Part shown: positions 10,173-20,432 of the stretch, in pieces
Position numbering within the stretch: position 1 is the first letter of the stretch
Layout: each line of letters starts with the position of its first letter
NCBI RefSeq assembly: GCF_000150955.2
Contig: NC_011696.1
Location: forward strand, 310,001-374,000
DNA: 64,000 nt
DNA from: Phaeodactylum tricornutum CCAP 1055/1
Taxonomy: Eukaryota > Bacillariophyta > Bacillariophyceae > Surirellales > Neidiaceae
Direction: 5' to 3'
Position numbers and translations under genes: made by a program
Notes under the pieces: model-generated
Database searches by the model: none
Seen by the model: the letters and a program-made list of their open reading frames with translations, nothing else
Told to the model about the DNA's origin: nothing

Positions 10173-12621
10173 TTACCGTCGCGAACGTATTATTTCCGCA
10201 AGCGCAGATTGACACACGTTGCTACCCAGAGCAAATGCCAATTTTAAGTCACTGCAAACGGCAGCGACGCTCGCCCCACTCATCCCATGCGTTTTTGCAG
10301 CAATTACATTCAGGAGGTTAAGATTAGCAGGAACCGCTATCCCGCTTTTCAGGTCCCTAGCTGCAATGCCATATCGAATTTGATAGTCGGGTAAATCCAG
10401 AGTAGCAATCTTGTCTAGACGCCCAGGCCGCAGCAATGCAGGGTCAATCCAATCCGAATTGTGCGTTATGCCAATGACAGCAATACCTGCAGGTGAGGAA
10501 ACAGATGATTGCCCATGTTCCTGCACGCCGTCTAGCTCGACTAGAAGTGTTGAAAGCAAGCGATCCATCGTGCCTTCCGTCGTTGCATCATTTCCACGAA
10601 CAGCCGCAATTGTTTCGATACTGTCCATCAGTAGAATGCAGGGCGCAGCCTTGCGAGCGCATACCAACAAGTGGTGAAGGGCACGCTCCGATCCACCGAC
10701 TTCTTTATGAATAAGAGACGTGCAGCTCACTTCCAAAAATTTGACAGTCGGGAGCAGTCGGGCGGCGATCTTTGCGGTGTGAAAAGCTAACGAACTCTTG
10801 CCTGTTCCTGGAAGACCTGCCAACAGCATGCCGCCAACAAATATTCGCGGAGAAAAAAACCCGCAAGGATTCCTCAAGTCTTCCAGCTCTCTTGCTCGGC
10901 ATAAAGGAATGATTACAGTTGATTGAAGATCCTTCCATGCCTGCTCCGCACTTGAACCGAACAAAGGGAGATGGTAGGAGGACTCAGAATCGTCCAGTGT
11001 CTCCATACTACCCAAATCACGGGCTGTCCAAACTCGCATATCCACAAATTCATCCAGCACGCCACTACGCAAGGACTCAGGAGTGATTGACTGGAGACGA
11101 CGTTTCAAGAAATGCAGAAGGGTCTCCGCTTCGGCGACCGTTTCAGATGAAGCATGATCAATCGCAGCTTGCCTGCAGTAGAGTGCAATTTCCGAGTATG
11201 TTCGTCCTACTGTCCCTTCTACCATATCCTCCAAAAGTATCGTTAAGCTACATTTCACTGGTGTATGAAGACCAAGATTTGAGCAGATAAAGAGTCTCCT
11301 TTCGTGTTCATTTGGTGGCAAGATGTGGTATTTGCGGTCAAATCGGCCCGCGGTCCAATCCTGATCCATTTTGGACGTGCAGATCAGGATTAGTCGGCTA
11401 CAAGATATTGCATCACTGCGAAAACTATCTAACAGAGCGAAAAATGTAGATTGGGATCTCGACTGTATATGATGACGCCCTGAGAATCGCTCTCCGCCCT
11501 CGCCAATCCCACTTTCGCCAGTGGCAATGAGAAAATCAGCGTCATCCAGAATGAGCGCAAAACATGATTGTCTCCCGCTTTTTGCTGAATCAACGAGAGC
11601 GACGAGGACATCTTCCATCTCGCCAACTGATTGACCTAATATGTCCAGAGGAAGCCGAGGACGGAGGACTACGGATCGTTGACCGAAATGTTAGCGCAGA
11701 AATAGATTGGTATTCGTTCCATTTTAACCATCCTTACTTACCTGCTATTGACGAGCGTACGCAGCTCTTTTCTAACACATCGCAGATATGGGTTTTTCCG
11801 CTCCCTTCCGGACCCACCAGTAGAAAGCTTGTCAAAGGAGGGAAATTTCCAGCGTCCCTTTCTATAAAATTTTCGATCCCCTGCCATGTTATGGGTACGT
11901 CGACGGTGCAATGCGCCGGCACCTTGTTATACTCTGTCGACCGGGACATGTCGTAGTCCACAGCAAGCAGCGATAAATCTGACGAGTGAACTCTTTGTAT
12001 GTTATTGGGAGAACCCAGCAACTGAAGCCCAATCCTAGCGTGTGGAAGCGCGATGAAGTCCATGCGTGTCAAAATGTTAACTAAATTTTGTAAGGACGCT
12101 AGCAAGTCGTTTGTAGGATGCTTCAGTCTGGAAGACGAATACAATTGATCAAGTAATGAGACCGCTTTCAATGCCACAGTCTTTTCCTGTTGCACTTGAT
12201 GGTTGAGACACGTTCTCCAGGACCTTGACAGGATAAGCAAAGTAGTAAAAGCCGGCTTGTCACGAAGCGATGACAGGATTTTTTTCATTGGAAAATCCAA
12301 CTCGCAAACTCTTCGTGTCAAGTAAGCCATGAAATCGTGGGCGACAAGCCGTACTCGAGACGCGGCTTGCTCGAGAGCGGGCAAGATGCTCTGTATTCCG
12401 AGTTCACCCGATTTTCGCTCGTCATGGAGTTGTCCAAGCGCCGAACACAAGACCTGCATAGACTCGACGAATTGCTTTCGTGAGCTTTCACGAGATTCCA
12501 GAGATTCACCATTGGAAAAGCCGCAAACACGGTACAGTCCAACGAAAAGCTGATTTATTTCTTCCGTATTGGCCTCGCAGTCACCCAAGATTGCCTTATC
12601 ATTGGTTTTCTTCTTCCTCAT
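10173..12621 (-). CDS. Divergent double-AAA ATPase (PEX1/PEX6/Cdc48-like)
   Basis: Two exons, 12621-11742 and 11668-10173, about 791 residues; the 73-bp intron (GTAAGT...CGTAG) joins SSIAG to LRPRLPLDILGQSVGEMEDV. The start is the first ATG after an in-frame TGA. The N-terminal 240 residues are helical and unrecognised. D1 has Walker A GPEGSGKT and a Walker B-like ALILDDADFL. D2 has Walker A GLPGTGKS and the second region of homology THNSDWIDPALLRPGRLDK with both arginines. The D2 Walker B is CILLMDSIETI, with Ser where the catalytic Glu normally stands. PEX1 has the same DD form in D1, and the D2 layout (SLIHKEVGGSERALH; APCILLMDSIETIA) runs parallel to PEX1, but the PEX1 N-domain is not visible. 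A type II AAA protein is certain; which one is not. Confidence 0.72.
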
Positions 12622-12632
12622 CACAACTGTCG

Positions 12633-12704
12633 ACAACACTCTATCGCAAATTCAGATCGTTCCGTAAAACAACACTCTATCGCAAATTCAGATCGTTCCG
12701 TAAA
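12633..12704. repeat. Tandem duplication, 36-bp unit, two copies
   Basis: ACAACACTCTATCGCAAATT and the 16 bases after it occur at 12633-12668 and again, apparently identical, at 12669-12704. The repeat begins 12 bp upstream of the AAA ATPase start codon, so it probably lies in that gene's 5' UTR or promoter. Identity of the copies suggests a recent duplication. Confidence 0.9.
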
Positions 12705-12807
12705 GAAGAGAACAACGATAACGTCACTGGTATTACAGAACGAATTTGCAAAATAGACATGGAAAGGATATAATGGCTGCACAGCAGTTTCGTATGCTGA
12801 GAATCAG

Positions 12808-12835
12808 ATTCACTGTCAACTTTTTGACTGTGAAT
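12808..12835. repeat. Near-perfect inverted repeat built on the ACTGT motif
   Basis: ATTCACTGTCAA and, after a short T-rich spacer, TTGACTGTGAAT form a 12-bp inverted repeat with one mismatch. It lies 187 bp upstream of the AAA ATPase start and is the clearest paired copy of the motif that recurs between genes across the window. Confidence 0.6.
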
Positions 12836-12889
12836 GATAATGATACAGACAGACAGAGAGGAAGTACCAGTAAAGCTTGCCGATCATGG

Positions 12890-13333
12890 TTATTCGTGAC
12901 GTTGTTTGGTAGTTAACGAAACTAACGATACTTTGTGGTTCGTACCGGTTTTTGACGTATCGAGCGTGGAGCTTCGGTCGAGATCAGACGGGGAACGGTA
13001 ACCAGCCGACTGACGCGAAAAATCAACAGATTTTGATTTTGCCCAAGAGTTCCTCTCGGCAACTATCGCTATTACATTCGAGAGGACCGTCAAGTTTCGA
13101 CTAGATTGACGGTATAGGCAGAGAGTGCCAAAAGTAAGGTCAAACCTGTCAGGGAATCCTCGCAGGGTCGATGGCTTGTTACTCTGGAGCCGTCCGTTTC
13201 GCTTGGCCTGCGATGAATTGGTAAGTTGGTCGAAGCTAAAATTGCCAGTACGCCGAGAAAATAAGTAAAAAGTTGCTTTGCTTTGAAGTGCTGGTGGTCG
13301 GTCCAATTTCAGTGCAGGCTTCCCAGAGCTCAT
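12890..13333 (-). CDS. Possible small gene, 147 residues, unsupported
   Basis: An ATG-initiated frame of 147 codons on the minus strand. The predicted protein is rich in Ser, Arg, Leu and Thr, has no hydrophobic segment and no recognisable motif. The codons give a composition that a random frame could also give. It is listed because it is the only long frame in the stretch 12.7-14.9 kb. It may be spurious. Confidence 0.25.
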   Translation of the reverse strand: MSSGKPALKLDRPPALQSKATFYLFSRRTGNFSFDQLTNSSQAKRNGRLQSNKPSTLRGFPDRFDLTFGTLCLYRQSSRNLTVLSNVIAIVAERNSWAKSKSVDFSRQSAGYRSPSDLDRSSTLDTSKTGTNHKVSLVSLTTKQRHE

Positions 13334-14900
13334 TGCGTTTTACTCTAAGTTGCAAATTGTAACTTATCTGTGATTAAGACGCCCAGACACTCTGGAAAAT
13401 AGACGCCGAACGGATGCGACTTTGTGCCGGCGTTTTGCTGGTCCTCGCTACTGTTCATTCTCGCTGTCCTTAAGGCTGATTTTTAAGACCTCATGGTCGG
13501 AACGCACCCGTTGCTTCTTCTGTTAGAAATTGATCGAGTCATAACAGCGATACATTTTCACATAAAATCTCATACTTGTGTCCGTTCTATACTCCAGTAT
13601 GTCTTTGGACAAGGTACTGCAATCGGCTACATCATGATGAATGCCATTGGTCGGTTCTGACCTTTTTGAGAAATTACATCTAGTGAAAAATAATGTTCAC
13701 GGCACAAATTGGCCACGATATATTTGCATGTTGTCTCTGGCGATTGCAACGTCAAAAGAGCAAATTGCCTTTTTCGTATCAGAAAGAATTTGCATTACAG
13801 ATTTCATTCTGTGTTTGAATTTTCTGCATCAACCTGGAAGCATTCAAGCCTTTCAACAGTAGCTTTCCTTTGATTTGGGTTGCAATGTAATGCAGCCATG
13901 TAACGTATATGTTTGTAGCCACACAATTGTTGAGCCAAGGTTGTTGATCCGCTTTAGCTGCACGCAAAAAATTATGCTGAAACCTTTTTTATGAACTATT
14001 AGCATAGCTTTAGATGGGAATCCATATAAGGAATTCGACAATGTAACTGCAAGTGAGAAGAGGACCTTTGTTGAAAACTCCGGTTTCCTCAGATCTTTTA
14101 CTGTCTTAGAGACTAGCTGACAACAGAAAAAAATGAATAGATTCATTCTTATTTCTCCTTCACATTTTATCTATTCTTTCACCACTGCAAGTGCTTGTTG
14201 TTGCGTTCTTTATTTTGCTTTTCACTAGTTCTGTTTGCTCTCAAACCTTGCTAATTGACTGCTAATGTTTTGCACTTACATCGCTTCTGCAAGTGCTCAC
14301 TTTCTTCACTTCTTCATGTCTTACATTCAATCCGGTACCTCCTTACATCGGATGATCATATCCCAAAACTCATCGAACATATAATTCTGCTCGAGATGAG
14401 AGCTCTATTCAAATCACTTCATGCGACATGTCACTTCCTACCAGACATGTCACACTTGAATGCCTATCTTGACAGACCTTGACAACGTTGCTCGTTTTGG
14501 GGTATGGTAGTGTTATTATTGACAACAATCTAACTGTGACGTATTTGTCAGAAACAAATCTTTTATGTTAGCAGCGATGTGATATAAATAATTTGGAATC
14601 ATGTGTCGGCACATCATTTGTCGTTTCATCTTTTTCTGCACGTCTCTCTGCTAGCTACGATGGAACAGTTCGGATTGGTAAAATTGCAGTCTAGAGTCGA
14701 AGATTTTGTGTTCCCTCTTACATCGACCTACCTTCCATAGAGCACGTGTGTCGATGCAAGTCCAACCTTCTGCCAAAATCACTAAACTTCACCGTGAGTA
14801 ATAACCATCGCTGAACGATCTTCGTAGCTCAAATTGTTTTTGAAACAAATATTGACCCGACTCTGAGTTGCACATTTCAATCAACAACAGCTTTGCAAGT
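13334..14900. other. Long AT-rich intergenic stretch
   Basis: About 1.57 kb with lower GC than its neighbours. The short open frames are AT-rich, change frame often and match nothing. I see no tRNA, no tandem repeat and no terminal inverted repeats of a transposon. It may hold long UTRs, a non-coding RNA or diverged mobile remnants; nothing in the sequence decides this. Confidence 0.5.
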
Positions 14901-15618
14901 ATGCTCAGCTCGGCGTGTGGCAATAAACTCCCGGAAGATATTTCCAGTTGTTGTTTCGATAATAATAATAAGCCCGCTCTGATCCCGCCGTCAGAAAGCG
15001 ATGAGTCGTTTTCGAGTGCCGAACAGTCTACTCGATCGGAATCCGGGGAGCTTGAAATGGACTGGTCTCTCCTCGATTCTAAAAAGGATGTTCTCCGCGG
15101 TAAAAAGTCGGTCTTGGTCGACAATAGTTTATCGAAGGCTAGGATACGGACAGGTCGTGTAGCATGGGGAGAGCTAGGAGTCCGCCTGTTTTCTGTCATG
15201 CCGGGCGATCATCCTGACTGCTTGCAAGGCCCACCTGTGAGTAGAGACTTCGAAGGAAAGGTATGAAGATCGCTTTGCCCACTAATTGTACTTGCCATTT
15301 TTTTAGTTGACTTTAGAATGGAAATACTTTGATCAAGTTAACACAACAATTGACATCTTTGAGGAACAACGTCCGCAACGTAAGCACCATGACGACTTAC
15401 GCCTACATTGGATCGTCCGGACTAGACTTTTGAAATCGCTGGGATTTGGGATTGCTGAGCTTACAGAGGCACAAAATGACTCGCATAGAACTCGGCAGAA
15501 ACGAGATCTCACTTTAAAGAGAGTCAACTATGATTGGTTTTATGAGTTCCAACAATCTCTCTTGCGGAAGGTTGGCAGATTATTCGTACATAGGAAAGTG
15601 CTGACGACAAATTATTGA
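14901..15618 (+). CDS. Diatom-family protein with GDxPxCxxGPP motif
   Basis: Two exons, 14901-15260 and 15307-15618, 223 residues. The 46-bp intron (GTATGA...TTTTTAG) is in phase 0 and joins RDFEGK to LTLEWKYFDQV; the first exon alone would end at an in-intron stop. The conserved core runs over the junction: RVAWGELGVRLFSVMPGDHP, then CLQGPP, then an acidic and basic helix region (YEEQRPPR-like FEEQRPQRKHHDDLRL) and RTRLLKSLGFGIAELTEAQ with a following RTRQKRDLT. I recall this pattern as a multicopy family of small diatom proteins of unknown function. The N-terminal 90 residues are Ser-rich and acidic. Start chosen as the first ATG of the frame. Confidence 0.72.
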
Positions 15619-15983
15619 GTTTGCCAGTCGCTCTATTTTGACTCGGATCTACGCTCCTGGGTAGTTTGTCTATTTGACATTCTACTATTGAGTTTCTCGA
15701 TCACCTGGCTTGCTCTGCCTATTGTTTCTTTCCTTTAACTTTATGTTAGACTTTTTATGAAGGGGTTTTACTGATTGTCTTTGACTTTTGAAGGTATTTT
15801 TGCGAAAGAAAAATGATCAACGCTATCATAGCTTAAAACACTAACAAAAAAGAAGTGAATGTTCGTAGTGGTACCTAGCCCATATCCCAATCCCCCGTCT
15901 CAGATCGCCATCCAAGTTGTCATTCTAAACACATTTTTTTGGCTCTTCACAGTCAATTCTTTCCACTACAGATTTGCTTAAGC
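15619..15983. promoter_or_regulatory. Intergenic, promoter side of BOP1
   Basis: AT-rich sequence between two genes on the same strand. A TTCACAGTCAATT copy of the recurrent motif lies at about 15947-15959, 25 bp before the BOP1 start codon. No coding signal seen. Confidence 0.4.
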
Positions 15984-18398
15984 ATGGTGTCGAAGAAGAA
16001 TATGGGAATTCCGGACGGATCGAACGAAGAAGTTCCAGTGCTCTCTCCTGTAGACTCGGTGGATGAAGAGGAAAGTAGTGTGTACGATTCAGATGCGCAG
16101 GAGCCGTATGACAGTGCAGACAGCGAGTCAGACAACTCGGACGACGACGAGGGCTTTGAAGATCAAGGCTCGTCGGATGAAGACGATAGCCTTCTAAAGA
16201 ACCAAAAGGATGAAGAAGAATCAGATGATGAAGACGTTGCTATTTCATACGAGAAGGTTCCGCGTACTTGGACCATGGGAACTTCCCAAAAACGGAATGG
16301 AGAAGGTGACGCCAAGACAGCTGCTTGGATGCACACCGACGACTGGTCATCTGACGATGACGATGCGGAGGGAATAGGAAATCGCATTGGCCGAGTTCCT
16401 ATTCACTGGTATGATGACTTCGATCACGTAGGCTACGATACCCATGGAAACAAGGTCGTCAAGTCGGCGAGTGCCGCCGGAGCTGGTGATCGTATCGATC
16501 AAGCCATTGAGCTGCAGGACAACATGGCCAAGGGGAAGTTTGTCGTACACGATATGTTGAACGATCGCAATGTGCAACTCTCAACTCGGCAGCTTGAATT
16601 GATACGTCGTGTTCAAGGTGGTGCATTTGCTCATCCTGAGCACGACTCCACTCCGGAGTACATCGACTATTTTTCTGGCGTTAACAAGGAAATTTCTGGT
16701 TTGGGCTCTGACCAGTATGAACGGAAGGCCCGTTTTCAACCCAGCAAATGGGAGAAGATGCAGGTCGATAAGCTATTGGAAAAGTTGGAAAATGGCGATA
16801 TAAATATGGATTATTTGACAGGGAAAATCCGCGACATGAACGAAGTACATAGGAAGAAGGAGGGTCCAGAAAAGCCATTTATGCTGTGGACCGGCGAAGA
16901 GGAAGACCTGTTAAATATGAGAAAAGGACCACAGCATATCGCTGCTCCAAAGCTTCCGCCCCCAGGTCATGCGGAGAGTTATGTTCCACCCAATGAGTAT
17001 CTACCTACCGAGGAGGATCTTAAGAAATGGAAAGAGATGGAACCAAAAGACCGCCCCCATGGCCATCTGATTCCCAAAAAATTCCCAAACCTTCGTTCCG
17101 TTGGAGCCTACGAGCATTCCGTACGAGAATCTTTTGAGCGCTGTCTTGATCTATATCTCTGTCCACGTGTTATGAAGCGGCGACTGAATATTGACCCCGA
17201 AAGCTTGGTTCCACGTCTACCCCGCGCAAACGACCTGAAGCCCTTCCCGACAGCCAAGTGCATCGAATATATTACGCCTTTTGAGGGCAACGAAACTCCG
17301 ACTATTCGTTGCGTTACTGCGAGTCCTGATGGTCAATTCATGGCTTCTGGGGCTTCTGACGGCTGCGTACGGATGTGGGAAGTCGAAACCGGACGATTGT
17401 TGAGAACCTGGGATCTTCATTTTTCAGTCGTAAAAGCTTCGACTACCGGCGACGACGAAAGTGCCATGAGAACGAAGCCTGTCGTATGCTTGGAATGGAA
17501 TCCAAACCGATCTCACCATTGCTTACTGGCTGTTATCGCAGAGTATGCTGTCGTGATTGCAACAGGAACAGCTAACGAAAAGGATATGGAAATCACTGAA
17601 GCGGTGCTTGCTGCTGCCTCAAAAGGAGGTAACATGAGTAGCGCCAAGGCTAGCAAATCTGTTCAATGGATCCTTGTTGAGTCGGGTTTAGAAGAGAAGC
17701 CCGTAAGCGTTTATGGTTCCTTGAGTGGTCCGATCTGTGCATTGAAAACAAATCGCGAGATGACCAACGTTCGTTGGCACGCAAAAGGTGATTACTTCGT
17801 TTCTGTAAATCCAAAGGCAGGATCAGCGGCGGTTTTGATACACCAACTGAGTAAAGGAAATTCGCAGCAGCCTTTCAGTAAAGCAAAGGGTGAAACGCAA
17901 CTCGCTTGTTTTCACCCGAATAAGCCTTTTTTGTTTGTTGCTAGCCAACAACATGTCCGCATTTATCATTTGGTAAAACAGAACATGGTTAAGCGCTTGG
18001 CCTCCGGTTGCCGGTGGATCTCTTCGATCGATGTGCATCCATCAGGAGATCACTTGATAGTTGGGAGCTTGGACCGTCGCATGATTTGGTTTGATCTTGA
18101 TTTGAGTTCGACTCCATACAAGACTCTGAAGTATCACGAACGAGCCCTACGTTCGTGCCGATACCACAATCGCTACCCACTCATGGCCAGTGCTTCCGAC
18201 GATGGCGCAGTGCACGTCTTTCACAGTATGGTCTACAGCGATCTAATGCGAAATCCTCTCGTTGTACCAGTAAAAATTCTTCGCGGTCATGCTGTGACAA
18301 AGAAACTTGGTGTGCTCTCAATCGTCTTTCATCCGACGCAGCCCTGGATATTTACAGCTGGTGCCGACGGTAGGATCTTCCTTTACCAAGATATTTAA
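15984..18398 (+). CDS. BOP1: Ribosome biogenesis protein BOP1/Erb1
   Basis: Single exon, 804 residues, ATG at 15984. BOP1 (yeast Erb1) acts in the nucleolus with PES1 and WDR12 in the PeBoW complex, needed for 27S/32S pre-rRNA processing and 60S subunit assembly. The first 110 residues are strongly acidic (long Asp/Glu/Ser runs). A BOP1NT domain follows (about 130-390), with IHWYDDFDHVGYDTHG and the LTRRQ-like QLSTRQLELIRRVQ block. The C-terminal half is a WD40 propeller from about residue 432 (SPDGQFMASGASDGCVRMWE) to the end (FHPTQPWIFTAGADGRIFLY). Length is near human BOP1 (746) and yeast Erb1 (807). An upstream in-frame extension exists but lacks an ATG. Confidence 0.95.
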   Translation: MVSKKNMGIPDGSNEEVPVLSPVDSVDEEESSVYDSDAQEPYDSADSESDNSDDDEGFEDQGSSDEDDSLLKNQKDEEESDDEDVAISYEKVPRTWTMGTSQKRNGEGDAKTAAWMHTDDWSSDDDDAEGIGNRIGRVPIHWYDDFDHVGYDTHGNKVVKSASAAGAGDRIDQAIELQDNMAKGKFVVHDMLNDRNVQLSTRQLELIRRVQGGAFAHPEHDSTPEYIDYFSGVNKEISGLGSDQYERKARFQPSKWEKMQVDKLLEKLENGDINMDYLTGKIRDMNEVHRKKEGPEKPFMLWTGEEEDLLNMRKGPQHIAAPKLPPPGHAESYVPPNEYLPTEEDLKKWKEMEPKDRPHGHLIPKKFPNLRSVGAYEHSVRESFERCLDLYLCPRVMKRRLNIDPESLVPRLPRANDLKPFPTAKCIEYITPFEGNETPTIRCVTASPDGQFMASGASDGCVRMWEVETGRLLRTWDLHFSVVKASTTGDDESAMRTKPVVCLEWNPNRSHHCLLAVIAEYAVVIATGTANEKDMEITEAVLAAASKGGNMSSAKASKSVQWILVESGLEEKPVSVYGSLSGPICALKTNREMTNVRWHAKGDYFVSVNPKAGSAAVLIHQLSKGNSQQPFSKAKGETQLACFHPNKPFLFVASQQHVRIYHLVKQNMVKRLASGCRWISSIDVHPSGDHLIVGSLDRRMIWFDLDLSSTPYKTLKYHERALRSCRYHNRYPLMASASDDGAVHVFHSMVYSDLMRNPLVVPVKILRGHAVTKKLGVLSIVFHPTQPWIFTAGADGRIFLYQDI

Positions 18399-19187
18399 AA
18401 CCTTGATTGCCGAGACACCTGTAGAGTATTTACAGTAAGTCATAGTTGCACGGCGGGCTACCTACTTCTTTCACATTCATGGTCAAACATGACCTTGGTA
18501 GTTAGTAAATTTAAGAGAAAATTCACTAATTGTAAAGGGGATGGGAAAGATTGAAAAACTCCCAAAAGGGGACAGAACGTGTTAAGTCTAAGTAGCATCA
18601 TGTGGCGCTCGTATATCATTGAGTATTCTAACTACTTAAACTAAGCGCCAAAAATTTGTGCCGGATGCCGACGTTTTCCTGGGGCGTGCCTCAACGCCAC
18701 AAGCACAAAAAACCCAAAATGGGTTGTTTTTAACGCTTTTAAACTTTAAAAAGCGGTAATTTCCGGTAGGCGTTAAATTATCAAGTGAGCTATTTTCGGA
18801 ATCAAATCCACTTAAGGATAAACTGCGATTGCATGCCTACATTTCCATGGTTGACAAATGTGAAACGGCCCGAATCTTGGGTAATCGTTGTCATTTTGTT
18901 AGAATTGTGTGTATAGCACAAAAGACACTTCGGCATGTCACCAGATGACGCAGACGGTGCGTGTGTCATCCGTCGCTACTTTCCTTTGTCTGTGCAACTA
19001 TGGAAGCCACTCGTTGGTTCAAGTAACATGTAAAGGATAACTACTCTAAGAAATACTGCGGGAGCTCTTTTCCCACTTCTGGTTGGTAATCACCGATTGG
19101 AAAAGAGCATCTCGTAGGGCACTAACAGGCCAACGATTGTTCTAGGTATAACATACTTTTATTAATTTGATTCCTTCAATCCGCAGG
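18399..19187. other. Intergenic region with a cluster of stem-loops
   Basis: A 789-bp gap between BOP1 and the next gene. A block at 18603-18777 is full of short inverted repeats (separate entry). The rest shows no coding frame. Confidence 0.5.
18603..18777. repeat. Cluster of inverted repeats, possible structured RNA
   Basis: Within 175 bp I see: TGGCGCT (18603) paired with AGCGCCA (18644); GGCGT (18683) with ACGCC (18694) closing a 6-base loop; AAAACCCA with TGGGTTGTTTT around 18710-18730; and TTTAACGC (18729) with GCGTTAAA (18770), enclosing GCTTTTAAA paired with TTTAAAAAGC. Such density is unusual for this window. It could be a non-coding RNA gene or the remnant of a small non-autonomous element; no coding sense is visible. 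Confidence 0.45.
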
Positions 19188-19882
19188 ATGACAACAATTA
19201 TCAAGGCAATTTCGGCGCTTTCTTCTGTGCGAGGCTACTATCGTGTCGCCTCGTCCGCTTTTCCCATACGTATGGGTGCAACGGACTCAGACATGTTCCG
19301 TATTGACTTTGTCGATGAGGACAATACCTTGAGCGTGTCGCTGCAAGACTTTCACCTCGCTTTTCTGACGTCGCCTTTGTTCCAATTCGAGCTGTGGATT
19401 TTATCGTTCGCGACGGTGTCCGACCCGGCCACTACCACAACGGAACATTTGGCAGCGGTAACAAGTGGTGACAAGAGCAGTTTCGGACCGTGGACTGCGT
19501 GGGCAGTCGAGGGTAAACGCAGTGCCCCACTTACAGCCTCTTCTGAACCGGCCTCAGCGTGCCAAATCATGCGGTGCTACATCCAAGGTTCGTTCTTGAC
19601 TGTTTCTACGCGACCTTTTTGATAATTTGTATTGCTGTGTGTTCTAATGCAGTGTTTTACGCTTTTACATTAGGCAAAACCTTTTGTGATACGTGGTGGG
19701 CTGTTGAAAAAGTGGCTGACCGACCTAATCCGGAGCTCGTTTTTGGATCGGCCTTTAAATTTTGCGACGATCATAAGCCTCTAATGTTTCGCGTGCTGGA
19801 CCCTTTGCACCGCTTGTACAGTCGCCTATTGTTAGCGTCAGCCATGATCAACCTGATCCAACAAAAGCAAAAGTGCGAGTGA
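19188..19882 (+). CDS. Uncharacterised two-exon protein, 202 residues
   Basis: Exons 19188-19587 and 19674-19882. The 86-bp intron (GTTCGT...ATTAG) is in phase 1 and joins CYIQ to GKTFCDTWWAVE, giving one continuous domain-like chain. Core features are a short amphipathic N-terminus with possible mitochondrial or plastid presequence character (MTTIIKAISALSSVRGYYRV), LQDFHLAFLTSPLFQFELWILSFA, WTAWAVE, then TWWAVEKV and FGSAFKFCDD, ending in a helical segment. The order (a helix after 'aFf.S.lFr.E', a W-rich strand pair, an FGSA strand) recalls small bacterial proteins of unknown function, but I cannot name the family. Start is the first ATG of the frame. Confidence 0.62.
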
Positions 19883-20432
19883 TTTACTGTTAGCGATAAA
19901 TTTGTGGTCTCACCTTTCAGATAGATCAGCAATATCATACCGGATGACCATCTTTTATTGATTTTGCATGCCATTGGTCCCCAGTCGACGGCCGATTGCC
20001 AGCTCGTGTCTCCTTGGAAGATTGACGGATGTGACCGGTTGTCTCGGATGGAACATACCGATACAAAATTGTTTGATGTGACATCCGTGACAGTGAATAA
20101 TTTCCCTACGTTTGTGCAGCATGAGATTTGTAACATAGATTGTAAACAAAAGGAATACGTAGCTCTTTCTTTGGAAGGAACGACAACAAAGAACCAATTA
20201 TTTTCTCGAACACTGTCTGTGTAAAAGTAGGAGGGGTGCAACCACCTATTTCTGTTTCGGTCCGAGCCACAACTTTTCCACCACCCACCAAGCAATCAAG
20301 CCCGAAGGATTCTTCGTTACTGTTAATACAAGAAAAAGGAGTAAACGCAGGCAGCCAGTTACCAAAGAAAGGGAAAACCTTCGCTTGTTTCGCTTGAACT
20401 TTAAAAGAAAGCACTCTGAGTGACAGCAAGTA
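19883..20432. promoter_or_regulatory. Intergenic upstream of the desulfurase-thiolase gene
   Basis: 550 bp with two ACTGT-motif copies (TTTACTGTTAG near 19884, GACAGTGAATAA near 20090) and TTACTGTTAATAC near 20318. The overlapping minus-strand frames have no family features. Expected to contain the promoter of the downstream gene. Confidence 0.4.

Noticed and set aside
13641-14482. Several short frames in the AT-rich gap
   Set aside because: They fail to share frame, splice signals or any family pattern.
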